Shown: positions 8,828-17,007, numbered from the stretch's first letter. The stretch: DNA of 64,000 bases from Sphingobacteruim zhuxiongii (GCF_009557615.1 NZ_CP045652.1:3038001-3102000), one strand, 5' to 3'. The notes: a model not told the origin generated them from the sequence alone. Made by a program: numbers and translations.

Positions 8828-9022
8828 CTTCTGTTAATTGAACAATTTAAAATAGCGGAAAAACTGAAAAATAAGATTCCTATTTCGATCCTTCATCAGT
8901 CATTAAAACTAAGCGACAGAGCTATCGAATTGAATAGCCCCATGCTTAAATCCTCAGCGACGCAGAAGCGTATCGAATTAAAAAATAATCAGTAAATCCT
9001 ATTGAATTACTAAGCCACGCGA

Positions 9023-9592
9023 CTATTTTGCTTGAATCAACTCGTTCAAGCGGTCTTTAATCTCTTGGGTATCGTAATCTTGTCCCCCTTCGACACGTTC
9101 AGCAATATTTCCTCTTTTGTCGAGAACAACCGTTGTTGGAATAGCGCCAGCGAGAAATTCCGAAGGTATTTCGCTATTAGGTATAAATACCGGTAAGTCA
9201 TAGCTATTATCCTTCATAAAAGCGGTTGATTGTTCAATTTCCGAGTCTACATCCACCATTAAGAAAACGATATTATCGTTGTCCTTATAACCATTCCGTA
9301 GGTTATTGATTGAAGGTAGTTCCTCAATACATGGAGGACACCAAGTTGCCCAAAAATTGATAAACACAACTTTTCCCTTCAGGGATTTTAAATCAACGGA
9401 ATTTCCTTTTTCATCTAGAAATGAAATTTGGTAGTTTCCTTCTGTAATAGGTTCAGCTGAACTAGAAGGAGTTGTTGCAGTTGCCGTTGTCGAATCATTG
9501 GTTACCTCAGCGTTTTTCTTTTCAGCGTTACCACATGCTGAAAAACTTAAGGATGTTATTAAAATTAAAGCTGGTAGCAATATTTTTTTCAT
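9023..9592 (-). CDS. TlpA-like thioredoxin lipoprotein
   Basis: A 189-residue lipoprotein thioredoxin. The signal peptide ends in the lipobox SFSAC with lipidated C20, followed by a Thr/Ser-rich linker to about residue 50. The redoxin domain carries FWATWCPPCIEELP with C85 and C88, and the cis-proline loop AIPTT. It should sit in the periplasm, anchored to a membrane, and reduce disulfides or act in cytochrome c maturation. The next gene downstream on this strand (195 bp) encodes a second TlpA-like protein anchored by a membrane helix, so the two are likely paralogues with related jobs. DsbD, encoded at 4708-6393, is the plausible electron source. Confidence 0.9.
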   Translation of the reverse strand: MKKILLPALILITSLSFSACGNAEKKNAEVTNDSTTATATTPSSSAEPITEGNYQISFLDEKGNSVDLKSLKGKVVFINFWATWCPPCIEELPSINNLRNGYKDNDNIVFLMVDVDSEIEQSTAFMKDNSYDLPVFIPNSEIPSEFLAGAIPTTVVLDKRGNIAERVEGGQDYDTQEIKDRLNELIQAK

Positions 9593-9828
9593 GATATCTA
9601 TAATAATTTTTCTATTGAAATGTATTTAAATTGAATGAACGTTCCTTTATAGACTGTAAACTTACCTATTTGTATTTAACAAAAAACTTAGGCAATAAAT
9701 AAAAGCCTTTATTTTTTACTTAATATATAAATATAAATTGAAATGCAACAGCATTCCTCTTTGCGAATAAGCTGGAGACTAAAAAGGAGTCCTAACTTGG
9801 ACTTTAGAGAGCAATAACAAATATGAAG

Positions 9829-10230
9829 CTAAATCAGTAGTTTTCGATCTCTTAAAAAGATTGGAGGAGTGTTAAAGTGCTGTTCAGAGTGATACGTCTG
9901 TAAGGATCTATTCAATTTGAATAGCATAGCACTAAAGAACAGTACACTGGTGATAAACGGCAGAACTGGGTTCAGCTGCTTAACTTTTGCTGATATTTTT
10001 ATTATCTGCTGAATCGTAGACATATCAACCGAAACACACTGCGTTGCTGGTAGCTGTACAAGATTCTGATTAACTTTCGCACTGCTTTGTTCACTGTTGA
10101 ACGGAATTCCGGCAAGACTTTTAATACTACTTTTGATAGGACATGAGCTCAGCAAAACAAAAAGAGTCAATACCATTAGCGTTGCTAATTGCAGAAAAAA
10201 ACCAGAAGCTTTCGCTGTTTGATTGCCCAT
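9829..10230 (-). CDS. Hypothetical putative lipoprotein
   Basis: A 133-residue protein of unknown function. A hydrophobic segment (about 12-29) ends in VLLSSC, which fits a lipobox with C30 as the lipidated residue. A second hydrophobic stretch (about 89-104, VLPFITSVLFFSAMLF) may be a membrane helix. The middle region contains one further cysteine (ATQCVSV). No conserved catalytic motif is recognised. It is transcribed away from the small membrane-protein gene at 10339, so the roughly 110 bp between them should hold two promoters. Confidence 0.55.
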   Translation of the reverse strand: MGNQTAKASGFFLQLATLMVLTLFVLLSSCPIKSSIKSLAGIPFNSEQSSAKVNQNLVQLPATQCVSVDMSTIQQIIKISAKVKQLNPVLPFITSVLFFSAMLFKLNRSLQTYHSEQHFNTPPIFLRDRKLLI

Positions 10231-10338
10231 ATTGCCCCGAAGTTAAGGCAATTATTACTTGTTGGCAAATCTTTAAGCTATTCCAATATTGTTATTACAA
10301 TGGATATTTATCTTATATTGTTGTGAAATTACACAGCT

Positions 10339-10650
10339 ATGAACAAGCATATTCCTGAAGAAAATAGCGTTAACTGGAACGTCTCGCTATCAGCTGGACT
10401 CATCTTAACAAACACCTTGTTAGCGATTGTTTGTTTCGGTGGCGTTTATGAATTTGACCCGGATAGTATCCGAAGTATCTTCGCCTTTCTTCTTAGTATC
10501 ACCATATTAATCGGAATTTTTGCTTTTGGTTATCGCGGTAAATCATATCGCTGGGCAATGTGGTTATTTGTTATCCTATTGATAATTTCCATCATGTTAT
10601 TAGGATTAGCATGGTACGCTACACAATTGGGGAAAGCCTTTAAAAACTAA
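10339..10650 (+). CDS. Small three-helix membrane protein, unknown function
   Basis: A 103-residue integral membrane protein with three predicted helices at about residues 15-36, 46-66 and 71-95. It has no recognised motif; charges are few and lie between the helices. The next gene (DUF2931) begins 10 bp after its stop codon, so the two are almost certainly co-transcribed. Similar small membrane proteins next to DUF2931 genes suggest a paired envelope role, but none is established. Confidence 0.65.
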   Translation: MNKHIPEENSVNWNVSLSAGLILTNTLLAIVCFGGVYEFDPDSIRSIFAFLLSITILIGIFAFGYRGKSYRWAMWLFVILLIISIMLLGLAWYATQLGKAFKN

Positions 10651-10660
10651 AACCTACCTC

Positions 10661-11362
10661 ATGAGAATTAACACAGTCAATAAGCTATATATCCTGATTT
10701 TTGTCATACTTGCTACATTAGCCGTGATTAAGACTTGTCGCTTTAAGCCTTGGGACCGCTACTTTTACTTCGTGAGTGCGACTTCACCTGCATCCTACCC
10801 CATTCACGTTCGTAATTTGTATATGGAAACTGACAATCCGGACGATTTAATTATCATCAACAAAGAAAACACAGAGCCCTACGCAGCAAATTGGGGAGAG
10901 GAATACTACTTCATAGAAACAAACGAGAAAGAACAACTGCCAAAACAACTCATCATTCAGTACCTTGATTTCCGTAGTAAATTGTTTTACAAAGATACCT
11001 TAGCGCTACCTACAGATGAAATCAGAAAAATATTTAAAGACGCAGCCAAGAAAAACGATGAATTGGACATTTACTATCGAGGTGGAGATGCGAAAGGTCT
11101 GACTTTTCTAATTGGGATAGCGAATGAAGGACATATTATTGTCTGGCTAAGGACAAAGACTGAAGATCATATTGTTTTGAAAACCAAACTTACCCCTAAA
11201 CAACCAAATGCAGAAGACTTATATTATGATGGTTATAAATCTTTTAAAGACTATTATAATGATGTTTTCGCGGATATTTCTGATAGCTTAAAGCTAAAAT
11301 TTGATTCCGGCTGGGACCGGAATGCCAAATATATTGATAGTCTTCAGATTCCAAAACCGTAG
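10661..11362 (+). CDS. DUF2931-like protein
   Basis: A 233-residue protein resembling the Bacteroidota family DUF2931. An N-terminal hydrophobic segment (about 8-23) with a cysteine at residue 26 could be a signal anchor or an atypical lipobox. It is followed by the characteristic opening YFYFVSATSPASYPIHV and an AANWGEEYYF motif. The C-terminal half (LDIYYRGGDAKGLTFLIGIA) is predicted to be mixed alpha/beta. Family members are usually envelope-associated and of unknown function, often paired with small membrane proteins, as here with the gene ending 10 bp upstream. Confidence 0.65.
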   Translation: MRINTVNKLYILIFVILATLAVIKTCRFKPWDRYFYFVSATSPASYPIHVRNLYMETDNPDDLIIINKENTEPYAANWGEEYYFIETNEKEQLPKQLIIQYLDFRSKLFYKDTLALPTDEIRKIFKDAAKKNDELDIYYRGGDAKGLTFLIGIANEGHIIVWLRTKTEDHIVLKTKLTPKQPNAEDLYYDGYKSFKDYYNDVFADISDSLKLKFDSGWDRNAKYIDSLQIPKP

Positions 11363-11440
11363 CATACACTATTTTTCAATTCTAACGTTGAGTTTAAGCT
11401 CGTTTTCGTATATTTAAGTAGTCACACTACACTAATAAAT

Positions 11441-12067
11441 ATGATTACGGAAAAATTTGATTTCCTACTCCACCCTGCCTTGCGGGAGGAGTTTGAAAGA
11501 GACGGCGTAAAACTCAGCTTCAAAGCCGGCGATATTCTTGTCGAACCTCAAAAGTGCATTAAGATCATTCCCTTAGTTCTCAAGGGCAACATTCGAGTCC
11601 TCCGACAAAACGAAGATGGTCAAGAACTTTTCATCTATTACATCAAAGAAGGACAGTCTTGCGCTATTTCCCTTTCCACCATGATGATGGACAAACTCTC
11701 TAATATCAGAGCAATTGCAGAAGAAGACGTCGAACTCATTGGCATCCCCTCTCCTGTTGCACGCCACTGGTATGAAACCTACCCTGCATGGAGATGGTTT
11801 GTCCTAAACACCTTGGATTTCCGATATGAGGAGATTCTCTCCACTTTAGACAGCGTTGCATTCAAGAAAATTGACGAACGATTAATTGAGTACCTAGCAA
11901 CTAAGTCGGAAAGCATTCAAAACAATAGTTTGACTATTACGCATCAAGAGATCGCCAATGAATTGTCCACTTCTCGCGAGGTGATTTCTAGGCTATTGAA
12001 ACAGTTGGAACAGCGTGGTATGGTAAAGCTTTTCCGAAACAAAGTGGAAATAATTTCCCTTGTGTGA
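11441..12067 (+). CDS. Crp/Fnr family transcriptional regulator
   Basis: A 208-residue regulator with an N-terminal cyclic-nucleotide-binding-like beta-roll (about 20-120) and a C-terminal winged helix-turn-helix (about 140-205). The recognition region reads THQEIANELSTSREVISRLLKQLEQRG, a clear Crp/Fnr helix-turn-helix. I see no Fnr-type N-terminal cysteine cluster, so oxygen sensing by an iron-sulfur cluster is unlikely. A DUF2892 membrane protein gene follows 69 bp downstream in the same direction. Such pairs are common in Bacteroidota and are often linked to redox or sulfide stress, so the regulator may control its neighbour. The ligand cannot be predicted. Confidence 0.9.
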   Translation: MITEKFDFLLHPALREEFERDGVKLSFKAGDILVEPQKCIKIIPLVLKGNIRVLRQNEDGQELFIYYIKEGQSCAISLSTMMMDKLSNIRAIAEEDVELIGIPSPVARHWYETYPAWRWFVLNTLDFRYEEILSTLDSVAFKKIDERLIEYLATKSESIQNNSLTITHQEIANELSTSREVISRLLKQLEQRGMVKLFRNKVEIISLV

Positions 12068-12136
12068 TAAAAGTCACTGACAAGGGTTACTTCAAATGGG
12101 CATATTTGTCTTAAACAATCACGCTACACCAATACT

Positions 12137-12373
12137 ATGAGACAAAATTTGGGAACAATCGACCGAGGTATTCGAGTATTCGCAGCACTTGCAATTGCGA
12201 TACTGTTTTTCTCGGAAACAATCAGCGGAACGATTGGAATCGTTCTGATGATCTTTGCTGGCGTTATGATACTAACCAGCCTAATGGGTTACTGCCCACT
12301 GTACAGTTTGTTGGGAATCTCCACTTATAAAAATAAGAATCAGAATCCCTATCAACAAAAATTAGATAATTGA
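12137..12373 (+). CDS. DUF2892 family (YgaP-like) membrane protein
   Basis: A 78-residue membrane protein of the DUF2892/YgaP-transmembrane type. The opening MRQNLGTIDRGIRVFAAL is the family signature (N-x-G-x-x-D-R), followed by two membrane helices (about 12-27 and 32-50) and the typical GYCPLYSLLGIST ending. In other bacteria the module occurs fused to, or next to, rhodaneses and is linked to sulfur-compound handling. Here it stands alone behind the Crp/Fnr gene, with which it is probably co-regulated. Confidence 0.85.
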   Translation: MRQNLGTIDRGIRVFAALAIAILFFSETISGTIGIVLMIFAGVMILTSLMGYCPLYSLLGISTYKNKNQNPYQQKLDN

Positions 12374-12944
12374 ACCTCGAAAATCAAGAGCATATCGGGA
12401 TAGACTTAAGGCAAAAAGAATCTATCACAATAAAAAAAATGCATCACACTATCTAATTTCACAAATAAGTAAGAACCCTGGCTTTGCTCGAAGTCAGGGT
12501 TTCTTATTTCTATCGCATTCCTATCTAAACATGTTATTCATAATCTCGAAACGAGAAAGACAGAAATGAGAAATCTAGCGCATAGATAGTTTTTAAGCTT
12601 TCTCAAAGCCGTGTTTGTTCTCAGGTTGATGAGATATGGATCGAAGGAGGTACGAAGGAAGAGTAGAACAGATAAGACTTAAACTGATTGCAATTTTATA
12701 TTGGAATCATAATAAAATAATTTAAACGACCTTGAATTTTACAGGGATATATTTCCCCCCATCGCACCAACATTAAACTTTCAATTTAAATGATTGATAA
12801 AGCATTAAGGTATTATGTGTCACAAAAAACTATAACGAAATTATTTTCTTGTTTTAAGTGAAATAAAAACTAAAACTATTATTATTACATATATTTTTAA
12901 CATTAGGTTATCTCTATTCATATTTCGAAGCTAACAATAAGATT
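12374..12944. other. Long intergenic region with one terminator
   Basis: Apart from the hairpin at 12463-12509, I see no convincing gene or RNA in these 571 bases. The last 250 bases are very AT-rich and should contain the promoter of the sigma-factor gene. Confidence 0.4.
12463..12509. terminator. Bidirectional-type intrinsic terminator
   Basis: AAATAAG(TA)AGAACCCTG pairs with CAGGGTTTCTTATTT around a 14-nt loop, giving a long stem flanked by an A-rich and a T-rich side. It lies about 90 bases after the DUF2892 stop codon. Confidence 0.8.
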
Positions 12945-13559
12945 ATGCCTCATTGCTCCAACGATGATCTGAATTCGAACGAACAACGACTTCTTACCGC
13001 ATTAAAAAATGGGGAGGAATGGGCTTTTTCCGCTATCTACGAACAATATTGGAGAAAACTGCTTGGCATCTCCTATCGATTGGTTCGCGACAAAGATTTA
13101 GCAACAAGTATCGTACAAGATCTGTTTATCTATTTATGGCAAAAGCGAGAAATATTACAAATTGACTCTTTAGAATCTTATCTCTCTACTGCTATCCGAT
13201 TTTCCACCTACAAAGTACTACATCAAAATAAACGACGAACAGCCGTTCATGCAGAATTAGCGAATGAGATTAGCAGCGACATAGATGAACAACAAATTGA
13301 CGCCTTGTTTCTAAAAGAATATTTGCAGACCGGAATTTCAAAGCTGCCAACAAAATGTCAATTGGTTTTCAAGCTTAGTAGGGAAAATTATCAGTCGTAT
13401 AAAGAGATCGCTGAACAATTGAATATTTCCGAAAAATCAGTAGAGGCCCACATAAGTAGAGCATTAAGATTTCTACGGCATATGAGAACCGGTTATTCCC
13501 CTTCTGTCGGAATCGCTTGGAGATTGAAAGAAGAGAATTTCTTAAAAAATATTAACTGA
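12945..13559 (+). CDS. ECF-type RNA polymerase sigma factor (FecI-like), orphan
   Basis: A 204-residue extracytoplasmic-function sigma-70 factor. Sigma region 2 (about 25-95) contains AFSAIYEQYWRKLLGISYRLVRDKD and the DLFIYLWQKRE segment. Sigma region 4 (about 135-185) ends in the helix-turn-helix SYKEIAEQLNISEKSVEAHISRALRFL. It matches the Bacteroidota FecI-like expansion, which normally sits before a FecR anti-sigma gene and a SusC/SusD pair. None of these follows here: the next clear gene, a methyltransferase, is on the opposite strand. So it is an orphan, or its partners were lost or lie elsewhere. Confidence 0.9.
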   Translation: MPHCSNDDLNSNEQRLLTALKNGEEWAFSAIYEQYWRKLLGISYRLVRDKDLATSIVQDLFIYLWQKREILQIDSLESYLSTAIRFSTYKVLHQNKRRTAVHAELANEISSDIDEQQIDALFLKEYLQTGISKLPTKCQLVFKLSRENYQSYKEIAEQLNISEKSVEAHISRALRFLRHMRTGYSPSVGIAWRLKEENFLKNIN

Positions 13560-13635
13560 TTAAACCAGCAAAAGCTTCGCGCTAGTGCAGTACGAACTGG
13601 AACGCAGAACTTAGGGGATAATTTATTTTTACCGA

Positions 13636-13812
13636 ATGATAGCGTTGGAGTTGCCAAATATTACATCACATATTGACTCCCCCTATTCTTTAAATCCTAA
13701 TAAATTTCATGATTTGGTGATAAAAAAAGAAGAAAAACAAAAATTCATGTTCAAAATCCAACAAAAACAGCAAGAGATTGAACATTTAAAAAAACAGCGA
13801 TATTCAATATAA
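13636..13812 (+). CDS. Possible small ORF or gene remnant (58 residues)
   Basis: An ATG-started frame of 58 codons in the otherwise empty 390 bases after the sigma-factor gene. Its C-terminal 30 residues (around EEKQKFMFKIQQKQQEIEHL) are strongly coiled-coil-like. The N-terminal part (IALELPNITSHIDSPYSLNP) is protein-like in composition. No family is recognised. It may be a small gene, the remnant of a larger one, or chance. Confidence 0.25.
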   Translation: MIALELPNITSHIDSPYSLNPNKFHDLVIKKEEKQKFMFKIQQKQQEIEHLKKQRYSI

Positions 13813-13950
13813 ACTTATGTTCTAAAATCCATTGGTATTCGTCTTACGGGTTTTATATATAAAAAATTAATTAAAAATCAAATACACAACTGTTTATTTT
13901 AAATTCTGATTTTCAGCACATATTATATCCAAAATTGGCATTAATTTGAA

Positions 13951-14760
13951 TTAAACATACTCATCTCTTTTCCGACCTCTAACTTCTGTTAGCTTCATCG
14001 TCATCCGTTGAGCTTCACCAATTATCCATTCCTCATATTCTTCAATTGCTAGCAACCTTAACTCTTCAGAAATATATCCTTCCTCCACTACTTGCTTTAA
14101 ATTGGCTACTTTTGACCATATTCCGATTCTTGATAAAAAATTATCATCTCCTTTCTTATATATTTCATCGGAATTGAAAGCTTCAATAGCAATAAAGCCT
14201 GCTCCATCGAAATAGTCGACTAATTCATCGGAAATATGATTATTCATTCCTGCATCGGAACGCCACTTCAAAAAAGATTGATAATATAATTGCATGCTCG
14301 TAGGCGGCTGAGGATCCCATTCTAATTTCTCATGATTAAAATCAAGGATGGATAACTGACCTCCAGGTTTCAGCAATTCTTTCATTTTTAGTATAGCGTC
14401 TTTTGGATTATTTAACCATTGTAAGGTACGCGCTGAAACAATTAGATCAAACTTCTCATCGGTATTGTAGTTAAATAAATCACAATGGACGAGTTGTAAA
14501 TTTTTTGTTCCAGAATAACTTTCTTTTCCACTTACAATAAACTTCTCAGTATTATCTATCCCAGTAATATGACCGTTAGGCCCAATAATTCTCGCAATCC
14601 CATTGGATATAGCACCTGTACCACATCCTACATCCAACACTCGTAATCCTTCCTCTAGAATCGGAATTAAAGTAGCATAGTCTTTTTCCAAGCTACGATT
14701 ATCAAATATTTTATTTGAAGCCTGATGGTCACGATTAATAATTTTGTTTTCGTTTAGCAT
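13951..14760 (-). CDS. Class I SAM-dependent methyltransferase
   Basis: A 269-residue soluble methyltransferase. Motif I is LDVGCGTGAIS (about 42-52), followed by the motif II acidic residue in TGIDNTE (about 68) and a post-motif region with LIVSARTLQWL (about 105-115) and LLKPGGQLSILDF. The fold matches the Methyltransf_11/25 group (UbiE/Tam-like small-molecule methyltransferases); the substrate cannot be told. The upstream gene on the same strand encodes a SnoaL-like protein with an 81-bp gap, so the two may form an operon. No signal peptide is present. Confidence 0.85.
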   Translation of the reverse strand: MLNENKIINRDHQASNKIFDNRSLEKDYATLIPILEEGLRVLDVGCGTGAISNGIARIIGPNGHITGIDNTEKFIVSGKESYSGTKNLQLVHCDLFNYNTDEKFDLIVSARTLQWLNNPKDAILKMKELLKPGGQLSILDFNHEKLEWDPQPPTSMQLYYQSFLKWRSDAGMNNHISDELVDYFDGAGFIAIEAFNSDEIYKKGDDNFLSRIGIWSKVANLKQVVEEGYISEELRLLAIEEYEEWIIGEAQRMTMKLTEVRGRKRDEYV

Positions 14761-14841
14761 GACATAAAATTAGATTACTTTCTCTTAAAACATATAACCA
14801 TTTTCTAGTTATATAAAACCTTCCCAATCTATAAACGAAAA

Positions 14842-15243
14842 TTATTCATTTGTATAAACTTTTTTAAAGGAAGAACCCACCTTATGCTGATCCTCAGGAA
14901 AATTAAAGACTTCCACTATTTTTTTATTCTCTATTTTCCAAAGCAGACAAGACATGTTGTTCAAATTATCCTCTCCATCTAACTTGCTCCAATTGCGATG
15001 AAAATCAATAACAAATTGATCATTATATCCAACAACATTTGAGGACGCCTGAAACGATGCTTTATTAAGCTGACTTAGAAAAGCAAGGACATCATTCAAT
15101 CCTTTTTTAGTTTCACTTAATGGATGGTTACCTGGAATATGCCATTGGATATCATCAGAAAGAATCTGTCTTACTGCATCTTCGTCATTACTAACATACG
15201 CTTCATAAAGGCTCTGTACTATCTTAGTATTACTTTCAATCAT
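14842..15243 (-). CDS. SnoaL-like / NTF2-fold protein
   Basis: A 133-residue protein of the NTF2-like superfamily (SnoaL-like polyketide cyclase or ketosteroid-isomerase-related). The N-terminal helix VQSLYEAYVSNDEDAVRQIL, followed by DDIQWHIPGNHPLSETKKG and later the strands FVIDFHRNWSKLDG, are the characteristic pattern. The fold is a cone-shaped barrel that binds small hydrophobic molecules; no specific substrate can be inferred. It precedes the methyltransferase gene on the same strand. The ISL3-type element begins about 240 bp upstream of its start, so its promoter region lies next to the insertion. Confidence 0.75.
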   Translation of the reverse strand: MIESNTKIVQSLYEAYVSNDEDAVRQILSDDIQWHIPGNHPLSETKKGLNDVLAFLSQLNKASFQASSNVVGYNDQFVIDFHRNWSKLDGEDNLNNMSCLLWKIENKKIVEVFNFPEDQHKVGSSFKKVYTNE

Positions 15244-15476
15244 TTAGCTAAAATAATAGAATATTCATCAGATTTTAAACTTTCACTTTGCTCATAAATA
15301 AGTAAAGGAGATTCAGTAACCTAAACTGAACACAATCACGTACTATTTAAAATGAATTAAGTATGATCGATACATAGATAATGAATTACTAGCTCATGAG
15401 AAGAACAAGTCTACCATGATCTACACACATATCAAAGATATTGATAAGAAAAAGACTACATGAGACTTCCTAAACC

Positions 15477-15484
15477 TTAATTTA
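15477..15484. repeat. Left copy of 8-bp target-site duplication
   Basis: TTAATTTA directly flanks the left inverted repeat of the ISL3-type element; the identical octamer follows the right inverted repeat at 16907-16914. Eight bases is the usual duplication size for ISL3-family elements. Confidence 0.92.
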
Positions 15485-15507
15485 GGATCAAGTACAAAAG
15501 TTGTGGA
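15485..15507 (+). repeat. Left terminal inverted repeat (23 bp)
   Basis: The sequence starts GGATCAAGTACAAAAG and ends TTGTGGA. It is the exact reverse complement of 16884-16906. Confidence 0.92.
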
Positions 15508-15553
15508 GGGGATAAAAAATAAATAGATATTTGTGCTTTGAACTTTTAGAGAG

Positions 15554-15919
15554 ATGCACGATTCATTTAAAGCTTTAATACCCCTTATCATTCCTGAAGG
15601 AGTTTCCAATTATTTTGAGATGACCCACCATTCTCAAGGCGAGGGTCGCTTAGATATTTTCCTAGAAGAGATGAATATTATCCCAGAGGAATTTGAACAC
15701 AATAAACTAGTTTCAAAAGGCTTTTATGAACCTGTAACCCTGCAAGATTTTCCTATTCGCGGACAGCAGGTCTATCTTCATGTCAAACGACGCAGATGGC
15801 TTAACCAGGATACTGATCAAGTGGTTTACAGGAATTGGGAATTAGTAGCTAAAGGAACGCGGATCACACAGGATTTCGCGGCTTTTTTAAAAGGTATCAG
15901 CGGACAGCCAAGCACATAG
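15554..15919 (+). CDS. ISAon1-type transposase N-terminal region (ORF A)
   Basis: A 121-residue protein corresponding to the N-terminal part of the ISL3/ISAon1-type transposase. It includes the segment VSNYFEMTHHSQGEGRLDIF and a basic LHVKRRRWLNQDTDQVVYRNWELVAKGTRIT region that resembles the DNA-binding N terminus of these enzymes. The frame closes with TAG at 15917-15919. The rest of the transposase continues in the +1 frame, which opens at 15891, so the two overlap by 29 bases. Whether this is a programmed frameshift or a disabling mutation cannot be decided here. Homologous elements in Bacteroidota are often annotated as two such ORFs. Confidence 0.8.
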   Translation: MHDSFKALIPLIIPEGVSNYFEMTHHSQGEGRLDIFLEEMNIIPEEFEHNKLVSKGFYEPVTLQDFPIRGQQVYLHVKRRRWLNQDTDQVVYRNWELVAKGTRITQDFAAFLKGISGQPST

Positions 15920-16883
15920 CATCCAGACCATCAGTTCATTTTATGGAATATCAGCCAGTAAATTAAGGAGATATTACCGCAATAAACTAAGCGGTTTCCA
16001 GGATTGGGAGCATCGCGAAAACGCAAGGGATGGATTGATCTTCCCCCAAAATATCAGCGGCCATCTTTCCATTGACGAGACCTGCCTATCCCATGGGGAG
16101 CTCTATACCGTTGTTACCAACAAAGAAGCACATGGTAAAAAGGGGACTATTGTCGCTATACTAAGCGGCACAAAATCAGAGAACATTATCCCCATTCTTC
16201 AAAAGATTCAACATCGATTACGCAATAAAGTTCAGGAGATAACACTTGATCTAGCTGGTAATATGGGACTGATAGCCAAAAGATGCTTTTCCAATGCTGT
16301 TCAGGTAATAGACCGTTTCCATGTCCAGCAATTAGCCACTGAAGCGCTTCAAGAAATAAGGATAAAGCACCGCTGGCAGGCAATAGAGGAGGAAAACCAA
16401 GCTATTGAAGCGGCTAGGAAAGTGAAAGAAACCTATCTGCCAAAACTATTACCCAATGGAGATACCGTAAAACAAATGCTGGCAAGAAGCCGGTACCTGC
16501 TTTATAAGAGTGAACATAAATGGACTTTAGAACAAAGAGAAAGGGCGGGTGTACTATTTGAACGATATCCGGATGTTGGAAAGGCCTATAGGCTAGCTCA
16601 GGAACTCTCTTGGATCTTCAACACAACAATTGATAAGATCTATGCCTTTACCAGACTAGCTAAATGGGCGGATAAAGTTGAACAAGCTGGCTTCAGGTCA
16701 TTCAATACCGTCTCCAGAACCATAAATATCCATCACAAAAAAATATTGAACTACTTCGACAACAGAAGTACTAATGCATCCGCAGAGTCTTTCAATGCAA
16801 AGATAAAAGCTTTCAGAAGTCAGTTTAGGGGAGTAGGGGATATCAATTTCTTCCTGTTCAGATTGACCAAATTATTTGCTTAA
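15891..16883 (+). CDS. ISAon1/ISL3-family transposase, DDE domain (ORF B)
   Basis: The DDE catalytic part of the transposase. The frame is open from 15891, just after a TAA at 15888-15890. The segment before 16035, including FYGISASKLRRYYRNKLSG, is clearly transposase-like, so a start at the TTG at 16035 would be artificial. Numbering from 16035, the catalytic triad is D14 (LSIDETCL), D72 (TLDLAGNM) and E251 (ASAESFNAKIK), as in DDE_Tnp_ISL3. The FNAKIKAFRSQFRGVGD ending is typical. Production of an active enzyme needs a +1 shift from ORF A between 15891 and 15919. No ATG start is evident near the opening of this frame. Confidence 0.85.
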   Translation, partial: KVSADSQAHSIQTISSFYGISASKLRRYYRNKLSGFQDWEHRENARDGLIFPQNISGHLSIDETCLSHGELYTVVTNKEAHGKKGTIVAILSGTKSENIIPILQKIQHRLRNKVQEITLDLAGNMGLIAKRCFSNAVQVIDRFHVQQLATEALQEIRIKHRWQAIEEENQAIEAARKVKETYLPKLLPNGDTVKQMLARSRYLLYKSEHKWTLEQRERAGVLFERYPDVGKAYRLAQELSWIFNTTIDKIYAFTRLAKWADKVEQAGFRSFNTVSRTINIHHKKILNYFDNRSTNASAESFNAKIKAFRSQFRGVGDINFFLFRLTKLFA

Positions 16884-16906
16884 TCCACAACTTTTGTACT
16901 TGATCC
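16884..16906 (-). repeat. Right terminal inverted repeat (23 bp)
   Basis: Exact reverse complement of 15485-15507. It begins one base after the ORF B stop codon. Confidence 0.92.
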
Positions 16907-16914
16907 TTAATTTA
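16907..16914. repeat. Right copy of 8-bp target-site duplication
   Basis: TTAATTTA, identical to 15477-15484. Confidence 0.92.
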
Positions 16915-16970
16915 CCGATCCTAATAACAAATTGAAAAATAAGCGATTTCGTCCGAACTATTTAGGAAAC

Positions 16971-17005
16971 AAAAAAAAGCCACCGTTGTAAAACGGTGGC
17001 TTTTT
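16971..17005 (-). terminator. Terminator of tRNA-Pro
   Basis: On the minus strand AAAGCCACCGTT and AACGGTGGCTTT form a perfect stem with a short loop, followed by eight Ts. It begins immediately after the tRNA 3' end. Confidence 0.88.
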
Positions 17006-17007
17006 AG

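Larger units (their letters stand above)
15485..16906 (+). mobile_element. Complete ISL3-family (ISAon1-type) insertion sequence, 1422 bp
   Basis: Perfect 23-bp terminal inverted repeats run from GGATCAAG to TTGTGGA (15485-15507) and in reverse complement at 16884-16906, flanked by the 8-bp duplication TTAATTTA. Inside are a transposase N-terminal ORF and a DDE-domain ORF in a different frame. Perfect ends and duplication indicate a fairly recent, unrearranged insertion between the SnoaL-like gene and tRNA-Pro. Confidence 0.93.

Noticed and set aside
10143-10358. 71-residue plus-strand frame overlapping the hypothetical lipoprotein gene
   Set aside because: It overlaps the lipoprotein gene on the other strand and the next gene's start, and has no recognisable features.
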